Below, piece after piece: positions 1 to 5,929 of a stretch of DNA of 13,321 nt (position 1 is its first letter; each line of letters starts with the position of its first letter). Origin of the DNA: CAIQQQ01 sp040399685 (GTDB taxonomy: Bacteria > Pseudomonadota > Alphaproteobacteria > Acetobacterales > Acetobacteraceae); the NCBI GenBank assembly GCA_040399685.1, contig JBBART010000042.1:1-13321 (forward strand), written 5' to 3'. Made by a program: the position numbers and the translations under genes. The notes under the pieces were generated by a model. The model saw only the letters and a list, made by a program, of their open reading frames with translations. It made no database searches and had not been told where the DNA came from.

Positions 1-54
1 GCTATCCGTCGTCAGTGCGTTCATCTGGACATGCTGAATGTCAACGCGCTCTAG
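1..54 (+). CDS. Possible 3' end of an upstream gene (partial)
   Basis: Frame 1 is open from the first base to a TAG at 52-54 and would encode the tail AIRRQCVHLDMLNVNAL. A strong hairpin starts directly at the stop codon (53-81), as expected behind the end of a gene. Eighteen codons are too few to recognise a family, and the other two plus frames also run to stops nearby (34-36 and 81-83), so the frame choice is a guess based on the position of the hairpin. Confidence 0.25.
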   Translation, partial: AIRRQCVHLDMLNVNAL

Positions 55-81
55 TGTGTCGCGGAGATGCCGCGACACGCT
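53..81 (+). terminator. Strong GC-rich hairpin, possible terminator
   Basis: Arms 56-64 (GTGTCGCGG) and 70-78 (CCGCGACAC) are perfectly complementary around the loop AGATG. The stem extends outward to 53 and 81 through one G-T wobble, giving 12 pairs. It is followed by AT-rich sequence, but the first T run (97-103) is about 16 bases away, so it is not a textbook intrinsic terminator. It sits immediately behind a possible stop codon at 52-54. Confidence 0.5.
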
Positions 82-104
82 AATAAATATTGAAAGTCTT
101 TTTG

Positions 105-128
105 CTTCTTTTTCTTCAGAAAAAGAAG
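105..128. repeat. AT-rich perfect inverted repeat, possible dispersed intergenic element
   Basis: Arms 105-115 (CTTCTTTTTCT) and 118-128 (AGAAAAAGAAG) are perfect complements separated by TC. The polypyrimidine/polypurine composition stands out against the GC-rich surroundings, and it is preceded by GAAAGTCTTTTTG (92-104). From memory, very similar TTGAAAGTTTTTGCTTCTTTTT-type hairpins occur many times between genes in acetic acid bacteria; I cannot confirm that here. It lies between two other hairpins and may act in transcript ending for the minus-strand gene. Confidence 0.55.
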
Positions 129-144
129 AATCTTGTCGAATATA

Positions 145-173
145 CTATCTGCGCTTACGCGCGGCGCAGATAG
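145..173 (-). terminator. Hairpin over the stop codon of the small minus-strand gene
   Basis: Arms 145-154 (CTATCTGCGC) and 164-173 (GCGCAGATAG) are perfectly complementary, and the TAA stop of the minus-strand gene (155-157) lies in the 9-base loop. On the minus strand the stem is followed by TATATTCG and later by the U-rich arm of the 105-128 repeat. It probably ends or stabilises this transcript. Confidence 0.5.
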
Positions 174-457
174 GCATCGGCAGCCTGCATGGTTGTATCG
201 CAGGCAGGTGCGAATTGACGGATGATCTGCTCAGGCGGCATCTGCGACACCCAGATTTGCAGGACCGTTTGCGCACCCCACACGGGATCGTCGGTTACTT
301 TCTGAATCAGGACCGGCATGGAGGACGTTGCACAGGCTTTGATCTGGGCGACGATTTGCGGTGGGACATTGGCCCTGGTCAGGTGGTCGGTGATCCGTGC
401 TTGGACCGGATCGAGTATCAGCAATTGAAGAACGTAGAACAGAATGCTGTTCAACAT
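155..457 (-). CDS. Small hypothetical protein with hydrophobic N-terminus (100 aa)
   Basis: I do not recognise this family. From ATG 457 it is 100 residues. The N-terminus (about 4-15, SILFYVLQLLIL) is hydrophobic and followed by DPVQA, so it could be a signal peptide cleaved near residue 20 or a membrane anchor. The rest is soluble-looking, with two cysteines (IKACATS and FAPACDT) that could form a disulfide after export, and a PEQIIRQFAPACDTTMQAA segment near the C-terminus. A longer frame starts at ATG 562 and would add 35 residues rich in Gly, Pro and Ser. I prefer 457 because it puts the hydrophobic stretch at the N-terminus, but neither start has a good ribosome binding site. The antisense frame 38-583 is longer but rich in Arg, His and Gln and spans hairpins. 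Confidence in the gene is moderate. Confidence 0.55.
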   Translation of the reverse strand: MLNSILFYVLQLLILDPVQARITDHLTRANVPPQIVAQIKACATSSMPVLIQKVTDDPVWGAQTVLQIWVSQMPPEQIIRQFAPACDTTMQAADAYLRRA

Positions 458-593
458 GATGGTGTCCAGATCGACAGTGTGACGCGATGGAGATCCGACA
501 TCGCGCAGGCAGCCGACTTTGCTTGCACCAGAGGGGCCCGGACCAAGGGGAACCGACAGCATATGGTCGTCCGGTTGCGGTAGATCAATCGCG

Positions 594-623
594 TGCTGAT
601 AATTTTATATATTATTATCAGCA
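594..623. promoter_or_regulatory. AT-rich dyad, possible operator or promoter upstream of the small gene
   Basis: Arms 594-603 (TGCTGATAAT) and 614-623 (ATTATCAGCA) are perfect complements, extendable outward by a G-T and a C-G pair, around a 10-base A/T loop. It lies upstream of the minus-strand small gene (start 457 or 562) in an unusually AT-rich patch with TATATA-like sequence, so it could be an operator overlapping that promoter. It could also be simply a hairpin in the read-through RNA from gntK. Confidence 0.4.
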
Positions 624-628
624 TGTTA

Positions 629-659
629 TAGCCAAGGCAGCAATGTGAAGCCTTGGCTA
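629..659 (-). terminator. Hairpin downstream of gntK
   Basis: Arms 629-638 (TAGCCAAGGC) and 650-659 (GCCTTGGCTA) are perfect 10-base complements around an 11-base loop. On the minus strand it lies 36-66 bases beyond the gntK stop. What follows on that strand is AT-rich (TAACATGCTGATAATAATA) but without a T run, so it is a possible but non-canonical terminator. Confidence 0.4.
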
Positions 660-674
660 CGACAGGGGCGTCAT

Positions 675-695
675 GATGTCTCGGGGTAAGACATC
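675..695. repeat. Short inverted repeat at the gntK stop codon
   Basis: Arms 675-681 (GATGTCT) and 689-695 (AGACATC) are perfect 7-base complements around CGGGGTA. The outer arm touches the last base of the gntK stop codon. With the dyads at 594-623 and 629-659 it forms a run of three inverted repeats within about 100 bases. Confidence 0.4.
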
Positions 696-1210
696 TACCG
701 CAGCCTGAGCGAGGCCACGATTTCGGACACGATGTCCCCCGGCGGCAGGTCCACGGCGATGGCCAGGGGGTTTTCGTCACTGCCGGGGGCTTCGAGTGTG
801 GCGAACTGGCTTTCGATCAGGCTGCTGGGCATGAAATGGCCCTGTCGCGCGGCCTGTCGCATGGCCACGACATCGAAGCTGCCGTGGAGGTAAACCAGGC
901 GCACATCGCTTCGCCCGGCCAGCAGGCGGTCGCGGTAGATGCGTTTGAGGGCCGAGCAGGTCACCACGCCGGGTGTTCCGGTGCTGCGGCGCGTGTCGAT
1001 CCAGGAGGCGATTTCATCCAGCCAGGGCCAGCGGTCATTGTCGGTCAATGGTGTGCCGCCGCGCATCTTGGCTACGTTGGCTTGCGGGTGGAGGTCGTCG
1101 CCATCGGCGAAGGCCCAGCCGAGGCGGCCGGCCAGCAGGGCGCCGATGGTGGTTTTGCCCGAGCCGGACACACCCATCACCACGATCACGGACACGGGTG
1201 CTGACGGCAT
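695..1210 (-). CDS. gntK: Gluconokinase (gluconate kinase)
   Basis: ATP-dependent phosphorylation of D-gluconate to 6-phosphogluconate in the cytoplasm, feeding the pentose phosphate or Entner-Doudoroff route. The 171-residue length is normal for the thermoresistant GntK family. Visible motifs are the P-loop GVSGSGKTT (13-21), FADGDDLHP (34-42), the substrate-side segment NVAKMRGGTPLTDNDRWPWL (45-64), CSALKRIYRDRL (85-96) and the lid-like GHFMPSSLIESQFATLE (125-141). The frame can be extended upstream to 1474, but ATG 1210 starts directly before the conserved fold and has AGGAG and AGGAA sequences just upstream; the extension is antisense to the end of the neighbouring gene's coding region. 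It lies 67 bases behind the lipid kinase gene on the same strand, so the two may share a transcript, although their functions are not obviously linked. Gluconate use fits an acetic-acid-bacterium-like organism. Confidence 0.93.
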   Translation of the reverse strand: MPSAPVSVIVVMGVSGSGKTTIGALLAGRLGWAFADGDDLHPQANVAKMRGGTPLTDNDRWPWLDEIASWIDTRRSTGTPGVVTCSALKRIYRDRLLAGRSDVRLVYLHGSFDVVAMRQAARQGHFMPSSLIESQFATLEAPGSDENPLAIAVDLPPGDIVSEIVASLRLR

Positions 1211-1277
1211 TTCCTGATTCTCCTGACGTATATTGCGTCTCTGTATCAGGATGCCGGTGGAAATCCAGATGCTCGCG

Positions 1278-2138
1278 TCAACCGACCACAACGCGGATCG
1301 GCATGGCGGCGTTGCGCACGAGGGTGGGGCCGATGCCGGCGGGGTCGCCATCGGCCTGGGTGCAATGCGGGCCAAGGTCGATCTCCTGGCCGCGTTGCAG
1401 CCTGACGCCGGGCATGTATCGGAGCAGGTTGAGCGGCAGGGCGGCGGCGTAGGCGAGGGTGGAGAACGGGCCAACGCGGTCGAACAGCGCCACGGTGAAG
1501 CCTGGCGTCATGGGCGATGCATCTGGCGCCAGCGTATAGCGGCCGGCGTAATAGCGGCCTTTGGTGACGATGACGCTGCCGGTCTCGTTGCGCACGCCGT
1601 CGATGGTGACGGCGATGCGGGGGAAGCGATACCGGATGGTTTCGCGCAGGCCTTGCAGCACGTAGGCGGTTTTGCCGAGCGCGCGCTTCAGTGGCAGCGA
1701 CAGATGATGCACCACTTCGGCGTCGAAGCCGGTGCCGAGCATTTGCACGAAGAGCTTTGTGCTGTCGCCGGTGGTGGCGATGCCGGGCCAAAGGTCGCGG
1801 GTGCGTCCGAAGGCCAGGGCGGCGGCCACCGCAGTGGGGGTGAAGCGCAGCCCCAGCTCGTGCGCCAGCACATTGGCCGTGCCGAGCGGAATGATGCCCA
1901 TGGGGGTATCGCTGCCGGCAAGTCCGGCCGCCACTTCGGCGATTGTGCCGTCGCCGCCCGCGGCCACCACCATGCGCGTGCCGATGCGCGACGCGGTGCG
2001 CGCCAGTTCGGTGGCGTGGCCTGGCCGCGACGTTTCGGCGACTTCGAGCTTGACGCCGTTATGGACCATCACGTCCAGCACGCGCCAAAGCCGTTGCGTT
2101 CGTCTTCTGCCGGCGGCTGGATTGAAGACAATGAGCAT
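1278..2138 (-). CDS. Diacylglycerol kinase family lipid kinase (YegS/DgkB-like)
   Basis: Predicted ATP-dependent lipid kinase with a DAGKc catalytic domain, 286 aa, typical of the YegS/DgkB/BmrU group. The N-terminal MLIVFNPAAGRRR (1-13) is the usual start of the fold. The nucleotide motif GGDGT is at 61-65, PLGTANVLAHELGL at 84-97, and a C-terminal QADGDPAG segment corresponds to the QxDGE-type motif near the end of the family. Likely substrate is diacylglycerol or another hydroxylated lipid; the family also contains sphingoid and phosphatidylglycerol kinases, so the substrate is inferred. It is divergent from a PlcP-like phospholipase and DAG glycosyltransferase pair, which argues for diacylglycerol: it could return DAG to phosphatidic acid. 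A PHO-box-like sequence faces it at 2192-2209. No clear ribosome binding site is visible before ATG 2138, but the start matches the family N-terminus. Confidence 0.88.
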   Translation of the reverse strand: MLIVFNPAAGRRRTQRLWRVLDVMVHNGVKLEVAETSRPGHATELARTASRIGTRMVVAAGGDGTIAEVAAGLAGSDTPMGIIPLGTANVLAHELGLRFTPTAVAAALAFGRTRDLWPGIATTGDSTKLFVQMLGTGFDAEVVHHLSLPLKRALGKTAYVLQGLRETIRYRFPRIAVTIDGVRNETGSVIVTKGRYYAGRYTLAPDASPMTPGFTVALFDRVGPFSTLAYAAALPLNLLRYMPGVRLQRGQEIDLGPHCTQADGDPAGIGPTLVRNAAMPIRVVVG

Positions 2139-2191
2139 CGTGTGTGCAGTTGACCAAAGAAATCTGTATGAACGCCAAGCGTTGCGTTTAC

Positions 2192-2209
2192 ATGACGGTC
2201 ATCCGACAG
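2192..2209 (-). promoter_or_regulatory. PHO-box-like sequence facing the lipid kinase
   Basis: Read on the minus strand this is CTGTCGG ATGA CCGTCAT. Against the PhoB direct repeat CTGTCAT-N4-CTGTCAT it matches 5 of 7 and 6 of 7 positions with the exact 11-base period. It lies 54 bases upstream of the lipid kinase start codon. The match is by eye; PhoB control is inferred. Confidence 0.45.
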
Positions 2210-2256
2210 ATTGATGATATTTGGGATGGTGGTGGTGAAGGCCGAAATATACTAGG

Positions 2257-2274
2257 CGGTCACATAATCTTCAC
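2257..2274 (+). promoter_or_regulatory. PHO-box-like sequence facing the PlcP-like gene
   Basis: Plus strand CGGTCAC ATAA TCTTCAC: two TCAC-ending half-sites 11 bases apart with an AT-rich spacer, as in PhoB boxes. Allowing C or T at the last position, the first half fits 6 of 7 and the second 4 of 7, so it is weaker than its partner at 2192-2209. It ends 91 bases before the chosen start at 2366. A TATACT sequence lies just upstream at 2248-2253. Confidence 0.35.
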
Positions 2275-2365
2275 ATGCATGGTGCAACGCTTAACGTATG
2301 CACTGTTGGTGAACGACCCAGTCGGCGTCTCAGCCGGGGTCCAACTGCGAAGATTGGCCCCCCGT

Positions 2366-3184
2366 ATGAACGCCATGACCCTGCCCACGCCTCACCGGTA
2401 TCGCAGCGTGTTCATTTCTGACCTGCATTTGGGCACGCGGGGGTGCCGGAGCGATTTTCTGGCAGATTTTCTGCGTCGCACCCACTCCGAGCATCTTTAT
2501 CTGGTGGGCGACATCATCGATGGATGGCGCCTGCGGAAGTCCTGGTTCTGGGATGAGACGCATGACGAGGTGCTGCGTTTGATCCTGCAAAAGGCCCAGA
2601 ACGGCACGGCCGTGACCTATATACCGGGCAATCACGATGAAATGCTGCGCCATTGGTTGCCGATGGGGCTGGAATTCGGCGGCGTGAAATTGCGGCAGGA
2701 AGCGATACACACCACGGCCGATGGCCGTCGGCTGTTGGTGACGCATGGCGATGAGTTCGACAGCGTGGTGCGCTATGCCAAGTTCCTGGCCCTGTTGGGC
2801 GACTGGGCCTACACGGCGGCGCTCACTGTGAACCGCTATTTCAACGCGGTGCGCCGGCGGATGGGCTATCCTTATTGGTCGCTGTCGGCCTGGTTGAAGC
2901 GGCAGGTCAAAGAGGCCGTGAAGGCGATTGACCGGTTTGAGACCGCGCTGGCCGGTGAGGCCCGTCGGCGTGGGTTGGATGGTGTGGTCTGCGGCCATAT
3001 TCATCACGCGGAAATGCGCGAGGTGGGTGGGGTGCTGTATTTGAATGATGGCGACTGGGTGGAAAGCTGCACCGCCTTGGTGGAGCATTTCGACGGCCGG
3101 CTGGAGTTGGTGGATTGGGCCGCGTTGAACCGCCTCAGCTTCTTTGCGCCGCGCGCCACGACCAAGGTTGCCGAACCTGCCTGA
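2366..3184 (+). CDS. plcP: PlcP-like metallophosphoesterase (UDP-2,3-diacylglucosamine diphosphatase-like)
   Basis: Calcineurin-like phosphoesterase, 272 aa. Metal-binding motifs in order: SDLHLG (18-23), GDIIDGW (48-54), GNHDE (88-92), HGDEFD (127-132) and GHIHH (210-214). The pattern SDLHLGTRGC near the start, LGDWAY (144-149), YWSLSAW (170-176) and GDWVESCTALVEHFDG near the end match, from memory, Sinorhizobium PlcP, a phospholipase C that splits phosphatidylcholine and other phospholipids to diacylglycerol under phosphate starvation. Databases usually label these proteins as UDP-2,3-diacylglucosamine hydrolase (LpxH-like), which remains the alternative. The following glycosyltransferase gene favours PlcP. 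The frame is open from GTG 2144, but those extra residues look non-coding and cover the promoter region, so I start at ATG 2366 (ATG 2375 is also possible); no strong ribosome binding site is seen at either. Confidence 0.85.
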   Translation: MNAMTLPTPHRYRSVFISDLHLGTRGCRSDFLADFLRRTHSEHLYLVGDIIDGWRLRKSWFWDETHDEVLRLILQKAQNGTAVTYIPGNHDEMLRHWLPMGLEFGGVKLRQEAIHTTADGRRLLVTHGDEFDSVVRYAKFLALLGDWAYTAALTVNRYFNAVRRRMGYPYWSLSAWLKRQVKEAVKAIDRFETALAGEARRRGLDGVVCGHIHHAEMREVGGVLYLNDGDWVESCTALVEHFDGRLELVDWAALNRLSFFAPRATTKVAEPA

Positions 3185-3230
3185 CGCCCTTGCCCGACAA
3201 GCTGCGCTGAACCGGGCGCGGCTGTTAAGC

Positions 3231-4280
3231 GTGGGGCCGCTGCCGGCGCGGATTCTCATTATCTCGGATGCCTGGCAGCCCCAGGTGAACGGGGTGGTGC
3301 GCACGCTGGCCACCACCAAGGTTGAACTGGAGGCGATGGGCCATACGGTTGAGGTGGTGGGGCCGGATCGGTTTCACACCATTCCGCTGCCGACCTATCC
3401 GGATATCCGCATCTCGCTGTTTCCGCGCCGTAAATTGTCGCGGATTATCGAGGATTTCGCGCCGGATGCGCTGCATATCGCCACCGAGGGGCCGCTGGGA
3501 CTGTCGGCCCGCGCCTGGGCGCTGAAGCGGGGATGTGCGTTCACCACGGCGTTTCACACGCGGTTTCCGGAATATCTGCACGCCCGCACCCGTTTTCCGA
3601 TCGCGTGGGCCTATGCCGGCATCCGTCGCTTTCATGCCGCCGGGCAGGGCATGATGGTGGCCACGCAAAGCCTGCGCGAAGAGTTGGAGGCGCGGGGTTT
3701 CAGCAACATTTGCACCTGGTCGCGTGGCGTGGATCTGTCGCAATTTCGGGTGGAACTGCGGGACACCCCCGACCCTGAGTTGAGCGATCTGCCGCGCCCG
3801 TTGTTTCTATATGTTGGTCGGGTGGCGGTGGAGAAGAATATCCGCGCCTTCCTCGATCTTGATTTGCCCGGTTCGAAGGCGGTGGTGGGCGGTGGCCCGC
3901 AATTGGAGGAACTGCGCGCGGCCTATCCGGGCGTGCGTTTCACCGGGCCGCGCCACGGCGAGGAACTGGCGCGTGCGTATGCGCAGGGCGACGTGTTCAT
4001 GTTCCCCAGCCTGACCGACACGTTTGGCCTGGTGATCCTGGAAGCGCTGGCCTGCGGCACGCCGGTTGCGGCTTTTCCTGTCACCGGCCCGAAGGATGTG
4101 TTGGCCAACCCTGATGGCGGCCCGATTTTGGCGGGCGCGGTGGACACCGATCTACGGCAGGCTGCCCTGGCGGCCCTGCATGCGGATCGTGCTGCGTGCC
4201 GCGCCCATGCCGAGCTGTTCAGTTGGCGGGCCTGCGCGGAGATTTTCCTGTCGCATCTATTACCGCTCGGCGGACACTGA
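3231..4280 (+). CDS. GT4 glycosyltransferase, probable diacylglycerol glycosyltransferase (Agt/MgtA/SqdX-like)
   Basis: GT-B fold, family 4 retaining glycosyltransferase, 349 aa from GTG 3231. The N-terminal Rossmann half starts with ARILIISDAWQPQVNGVVRT (6-25), with the glycine-rich acceptor loop. FHTRFPEYL carries the conserved histidine (109). The donor-binding half starts near LFLYVGRVAVEKN and has TDTFGLVILEALACGTPVAA with D263-x7-E271; Asp in the first position is common in the MgtA/SqdX branch. The context behind a PlcP-like phospholipase suggests transfer of a sugar (glucose, glucuronate or mannose; not readable) to diacylglycerol, as for Agt in phosphate-starved alphaproteobacteria. 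The start is uncertain: TTG 3144 is the upstream limit and would overlap plcP by 41 bases, while GTG 3231 leaves a 46-base gap and fits the family N-terminus better. Neither has a clear ribosome binding site, so coupling to plcP translation is possible. Confidence 0.85.
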   Translation: MGPLPARILIISDAWQPQVNGVVRTLATTKVELEAMGHTVEVVGPDRFHTIPLPTYPDIRISLFPRRKLSRIIEDFAPDALHIATEGPLGLSARAWALKRGCAFTTAFHTRFPEYLHARTRFPIAWAYAGIRRFHAAGQGMMVATQSLREELEARGFSNICTWSRGVDLSQFRVELRDTPDPELSDLPRPLFLYVGRVAVEKNIRAFLDLDLPGSKAVVGGGPQLEELRAAYPGVRFTGPRHGEELARAYAQGDVFMFPSLTDTFGLVILEALACGTPVAAFPVTGPKDVLANPDGGPILAGAVDTDLRQAALAALHADRAACRAHAELFSWRACAEIFLSHLLPLGGH

Positions 4281-4386
4281 CGAAGGATACGGGCGAACGA
4301 CGCGGCCGAACGACTCGACGCAACAGGTCATAGTGACGGTGCCCATTGTCGGCCGCCGCGCATGGGGCTACGCCATTTTCTGTTGC

Positions 4387-4392
4387 AGGAGG
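4387..4392 (+). promoter_or_regulatory. Ribosome binding site of gpmI
   Basis: Perfect AGGAGG seven bases before ATG 4400. It decides the gpmI start over in-frame codons further upstream. Confidence 0.8.
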
Positions 4393-4399
4393 TCCGCCC

Positions 4400-5929
4400 A
4401 TGTCCATGAACATCCGCCCCGTGATGCTGGTGATCCTCGATGGCTGGGGCGCCAGCGACATCAAGGCCGACAACGCCGTCAAGCTGGCGCGCACGCCGCA
4501 TTTCGATCGGCTGTGGGCGGAGAATCCGCATGCGTTCCTGCGCACTTCCGGCCTTGATGTCGGGTTGCCGGAGGGGCAGATGGGCAATTCCGAGGTCGGT
4601 CATCTTAATATCGGCGCCGGGCGCGTGGTGATGCAGGATCTGCCGCGGATTGGCACCGCCATCGCCGATGGCTCGTTGGCGAAGCGGCCGGCGTTGCTGG
4701 CGATGATCGAAGCCCTGCGTGCCACGGGCGGCACCTGTCATCTGATGGGGCTCGTCTCTCCGGGGGGGGTGCATTCTCATCAGGATCACGCCTTGGTGCT
4801 CGCGGGTATTTTGGCCGAGGCGCATATTCCCACCGTGGCGCATGTGTTTCTCGATGGCCGCGACACGCCGCCGCAATCGGGTGACGGATATCTGCGGGCC
4901 TTCCAGGAGGGACTGCCTGAACCGACCCGGATCGGCACCGTGTCCGGCCGGTATTATGCCATGGACCGCGACAAGCGGTGGGACCGGGTGGCGCGCGCCT
5001 ATATGGCCATCGCCGAGGCGCAGGGGCCCGGTTTCGCCGATGCGCGCAGCGCCGTGGATGATGGGTATGCGCGGGATGTGACCGATGAGTTCATCGTGCC
5101 GGCGGTGATCGGCGGTTATCGTGGCATGGCCGATGGGGACGCGATTCTGTGCTTCAATTTCCGTGCCGACCGGGCGCGCGAGTTGCTTGGTGCGTTCGTC
5201 ACGCCCGGTTTTTTGGGCTTTGAGCGGCCGCGCACGATCCAGTTCGCAGCCGCTGTGGGGATGACGCGCTACAGCGACGAACTGGCGCCGGACATGACGG
5301 CGCTGTTCGCGCCGCAGACGATGACCAACTTGCTCGGCCAGACGGTGGCGGCCGCCGGGTTGACCCAGCTGCGGCTGGCGGAGACGGAGAAATATCCGCA
5401 CGTCACCTATTTCATGAATGGCGGCATCGAGCAGCCCAACCCGGGCGAGGATCGCGTGATGGTGGCGTCGCCGAAGGTGGCCACCTATGATCTGCAGCCG
5501 GAAATGTCGGCGCCGGAGTTGACGGAAAAGGCGCTGGAGGCCATCGGGGCGGGCAAGCACGACTTGTTGATCCTGAATTTCGCCAACCCCGACATGGTGG
5601 GCCACACGGGTATTCTCAGTGCTGCGATCCGTGCGGTGGAGACGGTGGACACCTGCCTGGGCCAGATTGCCGATGCGGTTGCCGAGCGGGGCGGCGCGCT
5701 GCTGGTGACCGCTGATCACGGCAATTGCGAAATGATGCGGGACTCGGCGACGGGCGTGCCCCACACCGCCCACACCACCAATCCGGTGCCGGTGTTGCTG
5801 ACAAACAGCCCAGGCGCGCTGTATGACGGCCGGTTGGCCGACATTGCCCCCACCTTGCTGGCCCTTTTAGGTGTGGGCCAGCCGGTGGAAATGACCGGCT
5901 GCGTGCTGTTCGAGACAACCGGCACATGA
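4400..5929 (+). CDS. gpmI: 2,3-bisphosphoglycerate-independent phosphoglycerate mutase
   Basis: Glycolytic and gluconeogenic interconversion of 3- and 2-phosphoglycerate, cytoplasmic, Mn-dependent, alkaline-phosphatase superfamily. 509 aa, the usual length. Visible motifs: MLVILDGWG (metal-binding Asp14), LPEGQMGNSEVGHLNIGAGR (56-75) with catalytic Ser64, FLDGRDTPP, the NFRADRAREL substrate loop, HVTYFMNGG, SPKVATYDLQPEMSA, ANPDMVGHTG and the C-terminal metal motif TADHGNCEMM followed by PHTAHT. ATG 4400 is chosen because AGGAGG (4387-4392) lies 7 bases before it; the frame could be extended to 4346, without support. It starts a plus-strand run of cell-envelope genes; the 119 bases before it contain no other recognisable feature except a short GTCATAGTGAC palindrome. 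The stop overlaps the next start (ATGA). Confidence 0.97.
   Translation: MSMNIRPVMLVILDGWGASDIKADNAVKLARTPHFDRLWAENPHAFLRTSGLDVGLPEGQMGNSEVGHLNIGAGRVVMQDLPRIGTAIADGSLAKRPALLAMIEALRATGGTCHLMGLVSPGGVHSHQDHALVLAGILAEAHIPTVAHVFLDGRDTPPQSGDGYLRAFQEGLPEPTRIGTVSGRYYAMDRDKRWDRVARAYMAIAEAQGPGFADARSAVDDGYARDVTDEFIVPAVIGGYRGMADGDAILCFNFRADRARELLGAFVTPGFLGFERPRTIQFAAAVGMTRYSDELAPDMTALFAPQTMTNLLGQTVAAAGLTQLRLAETEKYPHVTYFMNGGIEQPNPGEDRVMVASPKVATYDLQPEMSAPELTEKALEAIGAGKHDLLILNFANPDMVGHTGILSAAIRAVETVDTCLGQIADAVAERGGALLVTADHGNCEMMRDSATGVPHTAHTTNPVPVLLTNSPGALYDGRLADIAPTLLALLGVGQPVEMTGCVLFETTGT

Noticed and set aside
38..583. Plus-strand open frame of 181 codons
   Set aside because: Antisense to the small minus-strand gene, rich in Arg, His, Gln and Asp without a recognisable domain, and runs through two strong hairpins.
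1213..1250. CCTGAT/ATCAGG inverted repeat between the lipid kinase and gntK
   Set aside because: Six-base arms with 26 bases between them; expected by chance at this length, and it overlaps the gntK ribosome binding region without clear structure.
1233..2153. Plus-strand open frame of 306 codons
   Set aside because: Complete shadow of the lipid kinase gene; His/Gly/Ala-rich low-complexity translation, no motifs, while the minus strand shows GGDGT and the full fold.
2144..2365. N-terminal extension of the PlcP-like protein from GTG 2144
   Set aside because: The extra residues look non-coding, cover the PHO-box-like sites, and would begin 6 bases from the divergent start codon; homologues begin near ATG 2366.
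2366..3184. Annotation as the lipid A enzyme LpxH
   Set aside because: Possible, but the SDLHLGTRGC and GDWVESCTALVEHFDG pattern and the following DAG-type glycosyltransferase fit PlcP better; kept only as the alternative.
4330..4341. GTCATAGTGAC palindrome before gpmI as an operator
   Set aside because: Four-base arms only; too short to claim without conservation data.
4328..5773. Minus-strand open frame of 481 codons
   Set aside because: Antisense to gpmI, whose catalytic motifs are intact; the translation is His/Arg/Gln-rich as expected of a high-GC shadow.
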